A stretch of 64,000 nucleotides of DNA from Lachnospiraceae bacterium (lineage in GTDB: Bacteria > Bacillota_A > Clostridia > Lachnospirales > Lachnospiraceae). Shown piece after piece: positions 16,928-25,498 of the stretch. The stretch's first letter is position 1. Each line of letters starts with the position of its first letter. The stretch lies in the NCBI GenBank assembly GCA_028694115.1, contig JAQUUB010000014.1, positions 21,043 through 85,042 of the forward strand, given 5' to 3'. Made by a program: the position numbers and the translations under genes. The notes below the pieces were generated by a model that saw only the letters and a list, made by a program, of their open reading frames with translations, ran no database searches and had not been told where the DNA came from.

Positions 16928-16976
16928 AAAAAGAACCACGATCGTGGTTCTTTAACCACAAGAGTGGTTCTTTTTG
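16928..16976 (-). terminator. Tandem hairpin terminator upstream of tepA
   Basis: A perfect 24-base palindrome (16930-16953, arms around CGATCG) is followed on the minus strand by TTTTT (16932-16928). A second, shorter hairpin (16954-16959 with 16964-16969) lies immediately before it and shares the GAACCAC/GTGGTT arms, so the two look duplicated. Both directions have a T-run. Position suggests termination of the 17012-18652 gene just 24 bases before the tepA start, possibly with partial read-through. Confidence 0.75.
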
Positions 16977-17011
16977 TTATTCAAATAGTAGTATTTGATA
17001 ATCTGAAAATA

Positions 17012-18652
17012 CTATACATCAAAATGAACATCATAATCATCTTCTTCAGAAACTTCAATATCATATTCTAATTCTTTTTTTGTATGTCTTTTAGGAACTG
17101 GCAAAGGATTTTCAATATAATGAATTTCTTTCTTCTGATTCAGGTTTAATTCTTTTGATTTTGATGATTCCTTCAATTCTATCATATCCAAGGATTCTTT
17201 TTGCTCGAAATCAGACTTCATACTTTCTAAATACTCTGCAATTTCAGGATTCATGATTTTGTCATCATCGTTATCCTTTTTTTCTATTACTTCCGTACCA
17301 ATACCTTCAAAATTCGTTTCTTCTTTTTTGTTTTTAGGGAATCGCTGAACCATTTGTTTCAATATATTTCCACAAAGGACTGCCATAATAGGTAGTAACA
17401 CAACATGTTCCATATCCGTCCCATTCTTAATTATAAGGGCAATTGATACACCCACAAAATAAAGAATGAGAGGAAATATTTCTCTTTTTCTTTCGAACAG
17501 TAGGAAAATCAGACTGATCAACGCCATAAAACAAATATTCAGGTAAATCATCTGGTTATCCAAAGGACGAAACGATTTATAATACGAATCCATATAAGAA
17601 TCCGTTGCAAAAACGCTTTCAAATCTACGAAGTGATTCCTGTAAAAGTGTAGCTGGCGTCACGTTGGCTTCTACAAAATAATCATTCAACAAAAAATCTT
17701 CTTCGTATGTATTACATAGTTCTTGATATGAAACTCCTAAATCCTTTGATTTTCCATACAGCAAAAGACCAAAAACACCCATTGTCACAATGATATAAGT
17801 ACAGGATTTTAAAAGATTTGAAATCCACTGACTTTTTTCCCTCTTTTGAGCAATAAACGGATAAATCAGGAATCCTAAAACAAGAAAAATAGAATATGGT
17901 TTCAAGAATACGATGTAAGCACTAAAAATACTGACAAAGATAAAAAGTAACCCTTTGATGATAAGCCCCTTACCTCGCTCTTGTAATTCACATAATTTTG
18001 CATAGATTAAAACAGTCAAAAACAGAATGCAAAGATAATAGAAATCCCAAAAAAGAAAAAAAGACAAATGAATCTGTGAAGGAATTATCATTAAGATTGC
18101 AAAAGACAGCACTCCTGAAACCTTACCAAAAAGATTTCTTGAAACTTGATAAGCGAACAAGCTTGCAATCATCTGGACCACTAAATTTGCTCTTATTAGA
18201 ACGCTATATTTATATCCAAATAACGCAAGAATTAAAGAAGCAATTTTCAAGAATCCATAATTGGAAGGATTTTCACTCAGTTGTTTTAAAACACCAACGG
18301 ATTTTATGTAGTCAGTAGAACCCTGAAAAGGAACAGGCTGCATAGTTAAAATGCGTAGCTTTACACCTAATATCAGTAGGAGCAAAATGACGAACCCTTC
18401 TGCTAAATAAGCAAATGTTTTCTTATTTTTATCATTACTTTTTAGAATCCATAGATTCACTACTAGAGAGAGAATCATAAGAGTCATAATCAGTGCTGCA
18501 AAAACGCCTGCGGTTACCCCCAGGCTTTCTGCACCATATTGTACATAAATATTTGCTCCGCATACATAGACTGCACTACCAAGTAGGATTATTGCAGTGA
18601 TCATGACTATTGCATTTACATACGAATTCTTCTTAGGAATCTCCATCCTCAT
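17012..18652 (-). CDS. Polytopic membrane protein, possible GT-C (PMT/ArnT-like) glycosyltransferase
   Basis: This 546-residue protein has about twelve predicted membrane helices across residues 12-440, then a hydrophilic acidic C-terminal tail of about 105 residues (EVIEKKDNDDDK, ELEYDIEVSEEDDYD). The first extracellular loop contains QPVPFQGSTDYI, and the overall layout resembles GT-C glycosyltransferases such as PMT/ArnT-like proteins that use polyprenyl-phosphate sugars. I do not see the canonical DE or DD loop motif clearly, so the enzymatic call is inference. The gene follows metY by 15 bases and could be co-transcribed. ATG 18646 is an alternative start. Confidence 0.65.
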   Translation of the reverse strand: MRMEIPKKNSYVNAIVMITAIILLGSAVYVCGANIYVQYGAESLGVTAGVFAALIMTLMILSLVVNLWILKSNDKNKKTFAYLAEGFVILLLLILGVKLRILTMQPVPFQGSTDYIKSVGVLKQLSENPSNYGFLKIASLILALFGYKYSVLIRANLVVQMIASLFAYQVSRNLFGKVSGVLSFAILMIIPSQIHLSFFLFWDFYYLCILFLTVLIYAKLCELQERGKGLIIKGLLFIFVSIFSAYIVFLKPYSIFLVLGFLIYPFIAQKREKSQWISNLLKSCTYIIVTMGVFGLLLYGKSKDLGVSYQELCNTYEEDFLLNDYFVEANVTPATLLQESLRRFESVFATDSYMDSYYKSFRPLDNQMIYLNICFMALISLIFLLFERKREIFPLILYFVGVSIALIIKNGTDMEHVVLLPIMAVLCGNILKQMVQRFPKNKKEETNFEGIGTEVIEKKDNDDDKIMNPEIAEYLESMKSDFEQKESLDMIELKESSKSKELNLNQKKEIHYIENPLPVPKRHTKKELEYDIEVSEEDDYDVHFDV

Positions 18653-18667
18653 TAACCCCGTGTTATT

Positions 18668-19948
18668 TTAGACTGCCTTTAGAGCCTGCTCCAAATCAGC
18701 TATAATATCCTTCACATTTTCTGTACCAACAGAATAACGAATTAAGTCAGGTGCAACTCCCGCTTCTATCAATTGCTCATCGGTCATCTGTCTATGAGTA
18801 TGACTAGCTGGATGTAAAATGCTCGTTCTAGAGTCTGCAACATGTGTAACAATTGCTGTCAATTTTAATTGATCCATAAATGCAACCGAAACATTTCTTC
18901 CACCCTTTAGACCAAATGAAATTACGCCGCATGTACCATTCGGCATATATTTTTTTGCTGTCTCATAGTATGGATCACCCTTTAAGCCAGGGTATTTTAC
19001 CCATGCAATCTTTTCATGATTCTGTAAATAGGTTGCAACAGCCAGTGCATTCTCACAATGTCTTGGTACTCTCAGATGCAACGTTTCGAGACCGATATTT
19101 AATAAAAATGAATTCATAGGGGAAGGAATAGAGCCTAAATCCCTCATTAACTGGACGGTGGCTTTTGTAATATAAGCACCTTTACCAAAACGCTCCGTAT
19201 AAGTCACTCCATGATAAGAATCATCTGGTTCTGTTAATCCTTTAAATTTACTTCCATACTGATTCCAGTCAAAATTTCCGCTATCAACAATACATCCTCC
19301 AACAGAAGTTGCATGTCCATCCATATATTTGGTTGTAGAATGTGTCACAATGTCGGCGCCCCACTCAAAAGGTCTGCAATTGATTGGCGTTGCAAAGGTA
19401 TTATCCACGATAAGTGGTACCCCATGGCTATGCGCACAATTAGCAAACTTTTCTATATCTAATACAACAAGTGCAGGATTTGCTATTGTCTCCGCAACCA
19501 TACATTTCGTATTTTCTTTAAATGCTTTATTTAATTCTTCTATCGAACTGTCCGGATCAACAATCGTTGTTTCAATCCCCATTTTTTTCATCGTTACAGT
19601 TAAGAGATTAAACGTACCACCATATACAGAAGAAGAGCATACGACATGATCTCCTGCCTCACAGATATTAAATACAGCATAATAATTAGCTGCCTGACCG
19701 GAAGAAGTCAGCATAGCTGCTACTCCACCCTCTAAATCGCAGATTTTCTTAGCTACTAAATCATTCGTAGGGTTTTGCAAACGGGTATAAAAATAGCCTT
19801 CTTCTTCCAAATCAAACAATTTTCCCATTTGATCAGAAGTTTCGTATTTATATGTAGTACTCTGAATAATTGGAAGGACTCTTGGCTGACCATTTTCCGG
19901 CTGCCATCCTGACTGAATGCATTTTGTCTCTATCTGATAGTTACTCAT
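18668..19948 (-). CDS. metY: O-acetylhomoserine sulfhydrylase (aminocarboxypropyltransferase)
   Basis: The 426-residue PLP enzyme of the Cys/Met metabolism family begins MSNYQIETKCIQSGWQPENG, after AAGGA at five bases. It shows YTRLQNPTNDL, SSVYGGTFNLL, VDNTFATPINCRPFEWGAD and the PLP-lysine motif THSTTKYMDGHATSVGG near residue 205. The extended insert with NYQIETKCIQSG and the EPDDSYHGVTY stretch are typical of MetY rather than MetB/MetC. It makes homocysteine from O-acetylhomoserine and sulfide. That fits metH elsewhere in the window, which methylates homocysteine. No S-box leader is seen upstream. Confidence 0.95.
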   Translation of the reverse strand: MSNYQIETKCIQSGWQPENGQPRVLPIIQSTTYKYETSDQMGKLFDLEEEGYFYTRLQNPTNDLVAKKICDLEGGVAAMLTSSGQAANYYAVFNICEAGDHVVCSSSVYGGTFNLLTVTMKKMGIETTIVDPDSSIEELNKAFKENTKCMVAETIANPALVVLDIEKFANCAHSHGVPLIVDNTFATPINCRPFEWGADIVTHSTTKYMDGHATSVGGCIVDSGNFDWNQYGSKFKGLTEPDDSYHGVTYTERFGKGAYITKATVQLMRDLGSIPSPMNSFLLNIGLETLHLRVPRHCENALAVATYLQNHEKIAWVKYPGLKGDPYYETAKKYMPNGTCGVISFGLKGGRNVSVAFMDQLKLTAIVTHVADSRTSILHPASHTHRQMTDEQLIEAGVAPDLIRYSVGTENVKDIIADLEQALKAV

Positions 19949-19978
19949 TATTTTCCTTCTTTCTGACACGATTGTCAT

Positions 19979-20587
19979 TTACCCTATGGGAATTCCAAAT
20001 ATTTTTCTGCGGAATCCTGAATTAATATCATCAAAATCAGCAATTCCAAGATTAATCTTTGGAAATGCTTCTTTCCATACTTTCGCAATCATTTCTGCAA
20101 GTAATCTGCTAGATTCATCGTTTATTGTTAACAAACCTGGAAACACATAGAATGCCATGATACAATTCAAATCTGTTAATTCTCTATCCCGGCTAAATTT
20201 AGAAACCTCATCGATTCGCTTTTTAGCTTTGATAACAAAATCACCTGCAATTTTACCAAGATCCTCTTCTAAGTGTTCACTATTTGTAAAGAGTACCTGT
20301 AAGTTGCTGTAAATTTCCTTATGTGCGGTAGTATACTCGATAAAAAATGGCTCATATTTTTTCTTATTAAACGCTTTAATCCCTTTGGATGGATCAATCG
20401 TAAATAATAGTTTCTGAAAATTGTCAAACAAATAATCAAAAGCTTCTATGGATTTTTGATGCTCTTTAGGTACATCGATAACATCCTTTTTTAGGATTTC
20501 TTTTCCACAATGCATACAGAATGTCTTTTCGGCATCTTCGACAAAGCTGGTTAATTCCTTACAATAAGGGCAAGTAACTTGTATCAT
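19979..20587 (-). CDS. Zinc-ribbon protein of unknown function
   Basis: The 202-residue protein begins with a zinc ribbon, CPYCKELTSFVEDAEKTFC plus MHCGKEI, that could hold one zinc ion. A soluble, mostly helical domain follows, with FDYLFDNFQKLLFTIDPSKG and a C-terminal FRRKIFGIPIG. No membrane segment or catalytic motif is visible. It lies between yebC (22 bases away) and metY (30 bases away) on the same strand. I do not recognise the family. Confidence 0.75.
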   Translation of the reverse strand: MIQVTCPYCKELTSFVEDAEKTFCMHCGKEILKKDVIDVPKEHQKSIEAFDYLFDNFQKLLFTIDPSKGIKAFNKKKYEPFFIEYTTAHKEIYSNLQVLFTNSEHLEEDLGKIAGDFVIKAKKRIDEVSKFSRDRELTDLNCIMAFYVFPGLLTINDESSRLLAEMIAKVWKEAFPKINLGIADFDDINSGFRRKIFGIPIG

Positions 20588-20609
20588 ACAGTATCCTCTC
20601 TACGTTGTT

Positions 20610-21338
20610 TTATTCATCCCAGTTATGGTAAACAGCCTGAACATCATCATCCCCATCTAATAAATCAAGTGTTTTTTCCAAGAATTTAATTGCTTCCTCG
20701 TCTGTTAATTCTACATAATTCTGTGGAATCATGGTTACATCTGCGGATGCCATAGGGATTTTCCCTGCCTCTAAGGATTCACGAACCGTTGCAAAATCAT
20801 CTGGATTCGTTACGATTTCAAAGCTATCTTCTTCTTCTGTAAAATCTTCTGCTCCGGAATCAAGTGCCATCATCATCAGCTCATCTGCATCGCCTTCATA
20901 TTCTTCCTTGGCAACAATGATCTGACCTTTTTTATCAAACATATAAGAAACGCAGCCCTGGGTACCCATGCTACCGTTTCCTTTTGTAAAGGCACTTCTG
21001 ACATTTGCTGCGGTACGATTTTTATTATCTGTTAACGCTTCTACGATAATTGCAATTCCGCTTGGTCCATACCCTTCATACGTAACATATTCATAATTTA
21101 CACTATTGGCATCCCCTGCCGCCTTCTTAATCCCACGGTCAATCGTATCATTTGGCATATTATTTGCTTTTGCCTTCGCAATTACATCTCGTAATCTGGA
21201 ATTATTCGCTGGATCCGCTCCACCCTCTTTTACAGCAACTGCTATTTCTCTTCCAATAATCGTAAAAATCTTACCCTTTGCTGAATCATTTTTTTCTTTT
21301 CTGTGCTTTATGTTAGCGAATTTTGAATGTCCTGACAT
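20610..21338 (-). CDS. yebC: YebC/PmpR family protein (TACO1-like)
   Basis: The 242-residue protein begins MSGHSKFANIKHRKEKNDSA, the invariant family start, then GREIAVAVKEGGADPANN and VTYEGYGPSGIAIIVEALTD. Family members are annotated as DNA-binding regulators; more recent work on the YebC/TACO1 family links it to translation of proline-rich or other difficult sequences. The gene has a good promoter (21435-21463) and a GGAG ribosome-binding site. Confidence 0.97.
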   Translation of the reverse strand: MSGHSKFANIKHRKEKNDSAKGKIFTIIGREIAVAVKEGGADPANNSRLRDVIAKAKANNMPNDTIDRGIKKAAGDANSVNYEYVTYEGYGPSGIAIIVEALTDNKNRTAANVRSAFTKGNGSMGTQGCVSYMFDKKGQIIVAKEEYEGDADELMMMALDSGAEDFTEEEDSFEIVTNPDDFATVRESLEAGKIPMASADVTMIPQNYVELTDEEAIKFLEKTLDLLDGDDDVQAVYHNWDE

Positions 21339-21434
21339 AACTACACTCCTTTTCTATCCTTTATTTCATGGTTTACTAACCACTCTTTTAATTTTTCATG
21401 GTACATTTCTGTTCAAAATGCCATATATCAAAAT

Positions 21435-21463
21435 ATTATATCACTAAATATGATGTTCATCAA
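21435..21463 (-). promoter_or_regulatory. Sigma-A promoter for yebC
   Basis: Minus strand TTGATG (21463-21458), 17-base spacer, TATAAT (21440-21435), about 97 bases before the yebC start. It matches consensus at ten of twelve positions. Confidence 0.7.
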
Positions 21464-21512
21464 CTACGATTCCGATTCTCCTAATCTGTGAAATCCTGAA
21501 CTGGGCGAACCG

Positions 21513-21545
21513 CAAAAAAGCAGAAGAATGATTTCCTTCTGCTTT
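21513..21545 (-). terminator. Intrinsic terminator
   Basis: Minus strand: 9-bp stem AAGCAGAAG / CTTCTGCTT (21544-21536 with 21526-21518), followed by a TTTTTT run. It lies 15 bases downstream of the short remnant ORF at 21561-21692 and upstream of the yebC promoter. Confidence 0.8.
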
Positions 21546-21560
21546 CTCTACTATTGTGTT

Positions 21561-21692
21561 TTATATTCCGAATTCCTCAAAGAGCTTTTGCTGATATTCT
21601 TCATCGGTTGATGCCTTTATAATATCATCCACCCTCCCAAGTTCTGCTAATCTTCTATTTAACTGATTTACTTTCTTTAGTTGTCCCCACAT
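21561..21692 (-). pseudogene. Short ORF, probable C-terminal gene remnant
   Basis: A 43-codon minus-strand frame reads MWGQLKKVNQLNRRLAELG, continues VDDIIKASTDEEY and ends FEEFGI. It has no ribosome-binding site; the same frame is open a further 13 or so codons upstream without an ATG. It is followed by a good terminator. Composition is that of a real helical protein end, so I read it as the tail of a lost gene. I do not recognise the parent family. Confidence 0.45.
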
Positions 21693-21717
21693 TTGATATG
21701 CTGATTTTTTTACTATC

Positions 21718-21756
21718 AATAAAAATAAGACCTCTAACTAATATGTTAAAGGCCTT
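21718..21756 (-). terminator. Intrinsic terminator of the small TA-like operon
   Basis: Minus strand: 12-bp stem (21756-21745 with 21738-21727, two G-U wobbles), a 6-base loop and an AT-rich tail containing TTTTT. It begins one base after the stop codon of the 56-residue ORF. Confidence 0.75.
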
Positions 21757-21757
21757 C

Positions 21758-21928
21758 TTACTGTTGAATATATTGTATGTATTTTTCCATTATAGGATAT
21801 CTATCATCTAAATGTAAAACACCTATTTTTCTCCTGAATTTCTCTTTTGATAGACTAATTGTCTTTGAAATACGTGCAACTGATGGATGCTTTAATCCTG
21901 ATTCACTCCATTTTATAATAGAAGTCAT
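21758..21928 (-). pseudogene. PemK/MazF-like toxin, C-terminal fragment
   Basis: A 56-residue frame begins MTSIIKWSESGLKHPSVARI and continues SKTISLSKEKFRRKIG. This resembles the second half of about 100-residue PemK/MazF-like toxins, which contain a ..KW.EAGL.KPS.VR..K.. segment and then a KIG.L stretch. The N-terminal SH3-like half is missing. The frame overlaps the end of the upstream 63-residue gene by 26 bases, and a GAGGAG site lies 10 bases before its ATG, so it may still be translated. The reading as a deletion remnant is inference from memory of the family. Confidence 0.5.
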
Positions 21929-22094
21929 TTGTTTTTAACTCCTCATAGTCTGTATCCCAACAAGTTTCTTTATTCCATTCATCATCTTTTGATATTGTTG
22001 GATTTTTAGGAGTGATGGTATCAATTTTAGACTTATTAATCTTTAAAAATTCATTGAAAAAATTATTATCAATCTTAACTGCTGTAGCATTCAT
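21903..22094 (-). CDS. Small antitoxin-like protein
   Basis: The 63-residue protein starts MNATAVKIDNNFFNEFLKI; its middle reads SKIDTITPKNPTISKDDEWN. AAGGAGG lies eight bases before the ATG at 22094. Upstream in-frame ATGs at 22142 and 22178 are excluded because the first overlaps the -10 box of a good promoter and the second lies before it. Size, acidic tail and the overlapping toxin-like fragment suggest an antitoxin, but I do not recognise a DNA-binding fold with certainty. Confidence 0.6.
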   Translation of the reverse strand: MNATAVKIDNNFFNEFLKINKSKIDTITPKNPTISKDDEWNKETCWDTDYEELKTNDFYYKME

Positions 22095-22140
22095 ATCATC
22101 ATCCTCCTTCTTGACTTTATTTTCTTTTTTATCTATTTTC

Positions 22141-22169
22141 ATTATAACACCCCATTTTAAAATATGCAA
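22141..22169 (-). promoter_or_regulatory. Sigma-A promoter of the small TA-like operon
   Basis: Minus strand TTGCAT (22169-22164), 17-base spacer, TATAAT (22146-22141). The predicted transcript starts near 22134 and covers the 63- and 56-residue frames before ending at 21718. Confidence 0.75.
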
Positions 22170-22405
22170 CTGAGGCATAAAACTTGATTATTTCCTATAA
22201 ATAAGGTTATTTTAAATCATTTTAACCTCAAATTCAATCCTAAAATATATTATTTGTATTTGTAATAAAATATATTCATTTTCTACTTGATTTTATATCC
22301 CCCTAAGATGCTTAGGTGTTTATTTAAATATTTATTACTATCTTCCATATATAATTAACTAAACTTTCCAACCAGTAAATATGCAAGCATAGCATTCTAC
22401 GTAAT

Positions 22406-22466
22406 GAATACCAAATAGAGCCATATCGCTATGGCTCCATCCCGTTATCAATTGGTATTCTTTTTT
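22406..22466. other. Nested palindrome downstream of the surface-protein gene
   Basis: An outer 9-bp stem GAATACCAA (22406-22414) pairs with TTGGTATTC (22452-22460), followed on the plus strand by TTTTTT. Inside it is a perfect hairpin GAGCCATA-TCGC-TATGGCTC (22418-22437). It lies nine bases past the 22475 stop and could act as a terminator, but the T-run is on the plus strand, where no gene ends. The rest of the 22170-22405 stretch is AT-rich and shows nothing else that I can support. Confidence 0.5.
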
Positions 22467-22474
22467 CTGACATA

Positions 22475-25456
22475 CTATTCTGTAATCTTAAACTTGACAG
22501 TCCGCTTCCCTGTATAATTACCAATTCCCTGTATTACAGCTTTTCCAGTTCCCACTTTTTTATTGTTGGAGTAGGTTACCTTATAGTCCTTATCAATCTC
22601 CAGTTTGTCTCCATTATAATGAATGATTAGTTCGGGCTTTGCCCCATCTGTTTTGATACTGTCTGAATAGGATACATTCGGACATTCAATTTTTGTCGTA
22701 ATCTTATTCTTCAAACTTCTTGGTATGATATAGCAGGTCACTTCTTTTTTACCTGTATAGTTGCTGTTTTCTAGTGCATTTACAGATAACGTGACCTTCT
22801 TAATTTTTAATACTCCTAAGCTTAAATCCTTGGAACTGCTAAAATCTACGGTATAGTCCACACCTTTTTTAAGATATCTTTTTCCATCTTTAATCGTTAG
22901 CTCTAAATCCTCAATGGTTTCCCGGTGTGCGATTTTTGATAAGGCCTTAACCTTTACTTTTGAAATATCTTTTTGCTTAATAGTAAAGGTTTCACTTTTG
23001 CTTCCATAAAAATTGTTTTTACCAGAAACAACAATCGTACCAGTTCCTGCATTGACATTATTCTGATAGCTGATTTTATAGTCTTTATTAAGCTTAACTT
23101 TTGTTCCTTTTGTACTCGTCACGGTAATCTTTGGCTTCATTGCTTTCCCAGAATAGGTATATCCCTTCTTAGGTACTTTTACTGTAAGCTCGAAATCTGC
23201 CACAGAGGTTGCAGTGCTATTTTGTGGAAGTATGGTAAAGGTTTGTGTCTTTTTTATAGTATCCTTATAATTATTCTTTCCAGTTACGGAAACCTTCACT
23301 ACCGTTTTAGCATCCACTATTCCAGGTAATGCTGGTGGTTCTTGATTGTTAATCTCATAATGAATATCATAGTCATTTTTACTAATGGTATTTACGCCAT
23401 CCTTAACGATTATTCGTTCACTAACCTGTGCGGTAAAGTCAGCTCCCGTTGCTTGTACATCCTCGATAGGCTCCATAACCGCACTCTTTATGGACTTCGA
23501 AGTGATTGTAAACTCCTTTGTCATGGTATCTTTATAGTCTCCGATACCAGTTATTAAAATTTTTCCTAAACTTAGAACCGTCCCCACATTAGAATTATTG
23601 GCATAGGACAAGGTATAGTCCACATTTTCTACAAGCTTCTTTGTTTTTGCTTTGCCTGTTTGTTTTCCTGTGTCGTCGTATTCGGTGTAGGTGAAACGTA
23701 CCACGGGAACAGGACGGATTTCAGAGCCAGTATAGACGTAGTTTGTTTTCTTAAGGGTTATGGTGGCATAGCCTTTTTTGTCTGCGTCACCAAATTCTGC
23801 TGTTGCGGTATCCTTATCAATGAGATAATGATCGTTTGTGCTATAATTTGCCGATACAGTCACAGGCTTGTTTGGCATGAGAAAGGTAGTTGTGTATGCT
23901 TTGCTGTCTGCAAAGGTGACATCATCGTTGCTCGTCCATTCGAAAGTATTTCCAATGCGTTTCTCTGCTGTAATTGTAACCGTTTCTCCCTCTGTATAGC
24001 TACCGCTTCCAGTTCCATTTATTACGGTTACCGTTGGTGTCCATACCGCATAGAACGTCATGGGTTCTAGTCCTACAGTGTACTGGGTGATTGGTGTTCC
24101 ATTCTGGCTTATGGACCATCCGCCGAAGGTGTAACCGTTTCTTGCGAGATTTCCTGTGTTTCCAGAAACCGTCACATTATCACTAATTGAATAGATATGA
24201 TTATCTACAGGAAGTGTTCCACCGTCATATCCGTTACCGTTATAGGATACGGTATAGCCCCAGTCTATAAATACCTTTTCAGCTTCTGTTATGGATGAAT
24301 TAAAATCAAATACAATGCCATCTTTATCCTTGCATTCTCTAATTATTTTTCCGATATGAAAAGGATCTGAATCTGGCTGTACCGCCTTATCACCTTCCGT
24401 TACCCATTGAGGCTTAAGAACAGAATTGAGATTCGTAAGTTTAGTCGTGCCATCATAAAAGGCAACTTCATATTCTACATGTGAGCCCTCACCTACCGCA
24501 CTACTTTTATCACTTCCTGCAGTAATTAAGAATACAGTAGCATCCACTCCTTTTTTTACCAAAGCAGTTCCTTTGACAGTAGAATAACTTCCACCACCAT
24601 AGACAGATACAATTTCCCCACCATTAATTGTTACATTTGTACTCCCTTGGACGTCAGAACATCCACCACCATAGACATTACTTTCAATTTTCCCACCATT
24701 AATTGTTACACTTGTATTCCCCTTGACAATTCCAGTGTATGCACCACCATAGACATTACTTTCAATTTTCCCACCATTAATTGTTACATTTGTATTTCCG
24801 TCAACATCACCCAGAGCACTGCCACCATAAACTACAGCGGAAACCATCTCATTGCCCGATATTGTAACGTTTGTATCTCCTTCAACACTTCCACTATATC
24901 CTCCGCCAAAGATCATATTTACAGATACTCCAAGCATTGTTACACTTGTGGAACTAACAGAAGCTGTTTCACTTCCACCAAAAATGGAACATTTTTCTAA
25001 ATTATACCCATCTGATATATTTCCAACTAAACCCTCAATCTCTACCGGAGTATTCGGTTCACTGTCTAAATAAATAAGAGATGTAGAAACGGAAGCTTTC
25101 TTGATAGTTATCGCATTTCCATTTGCATAAATACCATCAATACCATCTACAAGGCTATAAGTAATCCCTTCTGATTCTCCAGCGGTTGTCTGCTCCTCTA
25201 AATCCTCAGATTCCTTCGCTGTGGAATCTTCCAGTTCCTGCGAAGAAACGCTGTCTTCCTTTTGCTCCTTTATTTCAGGTGTGCTTACTGTATCCATCTG
25301 GATACTATCCTCTGACGGTGTTACATCTGTTTCCTCCATGATCACGGTTCCCTCATTCAGCGTACTTGCACTGACTGGAAGAAACCCACTAAAGTCTATG
25401 ATTGATACAATCATCAGAAAGACCATTACAATTGCTATTCTTCTTTTCATTTCCAT
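22475..25456 (-). CDS. Large secreted repeat protein with InlB B-repeat (paralog A)
   Basis: This 993-residue protein starts with a signal peptide (IAIVMVFLMIVSIIDF, then PVSAS). A Thr/Glu/Ser-rich linker follows, then about five glycine-rich beta repeats of 24-25 residues ending VYGGG or similar (residues 180-300). One Listeria-Bacteroides/InlB B-repeat is present (SYNGNGYDGGTLPVD to PMTFYAVW), then a small SYTEGETVTITA domain. Four or more Ig-like modules follow, with IGDYKDT or GTGTIVVSGKNNF patterns. No LPXTG motif, SLH domain or C-terminal membrane anchor is visible, so it is probably released or held non-covalently. It is a tandem paralog of 25499-29224, 42 bases away. Confidence 0.85.
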   Translation of the reverse strand: MEMKRRIAIVMVFLMIVSIIDFSGFLPVSASTLNEGTVIMEETDVTPSEDSIQMDTVSTPEIKEQKEDSVSSQELEDSTAKESEDLEEQTTAGESEGITYSLVDGIDGIYANGNAITIKKASVSTSLIYLDSEPNTPVEIEGLVGNISDGYNLEKCSIFGGSETASVSSTSVTMLGVSVNMIFGGGYSGSVEGDTNVTISGNEMVSAVVYGGSALGDVDGNTNVTINGGKIESNVYGGAYTGIVKGNTSVTINGGKIESNVYGGGCSDVQGSTNVTINGGEIVSVYGGGSYSTVKGTALVKKGVDATVFLITAGSDKSSAVGEGSHVEYEVAFYDGTTKLTNLNSVLKPQWVTEGDKAVQPDSDPFHIGKIIRECKDKDGIVFDFNSSITEAEKVFIDWGYTVSYNGNGYDGGTLPVDNHIYSISDNVTVSGNTGNLARNGYTFGGWSISQNGTPITQYTVGLEPMTFYAVWTPTVTVINGTGSGSYTEGETVTITAEKRIGNTFEWTSNDDVTFADSKAYTTTFLMPNKPVTVSANYSTNDHYLIDKDTATAEFGDADKKGYATITLKKTNYVYTGSEIRPVPVVRFTYTEYDDTGKQTGKAKTKKLVENVDYTLSYANNSNVGTVLSLGKILITGIGDYKDTMTKEFTITSKSIKSAVMEPIEDVQATGADFTAQVSERIIVKDGVNTISKNDYDIHYEINNQEPPALPGIVDAKTVVKVSVTGKNNYKDTIKKTQTFTILPQNSTATSVADFELTVKVPKKGYTYSGKAMKPKITVTSTKGTKVKLNKDYKISYQNNVNAGTGTIVVSGKNNFYGSKSETFTIKQKDISKVKVKALSKIAHRETIEDLELTIKDGKRYLKKGVDYTVDFSSSKDLSLGVLKIKKVTLSVNALENSNYTGKKEVTCYIIPRSLKNKITTKIECPNVSYSDSIKTDGAKPELIIHYNGDKLEIDKDYKVTYSNNKKVGTGKAVIQGIGNYTGKRTVKFKITE

Positions 25457-25498
25457 AACATAACTATCCTTTCAATTACTATCACTGTTTTTTTATCC

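Noticed and set aside
19949..19978. S-box (SAM) riboswitch before metY
   Set aside because: Only 30 bases separate metY from the upstream gene.
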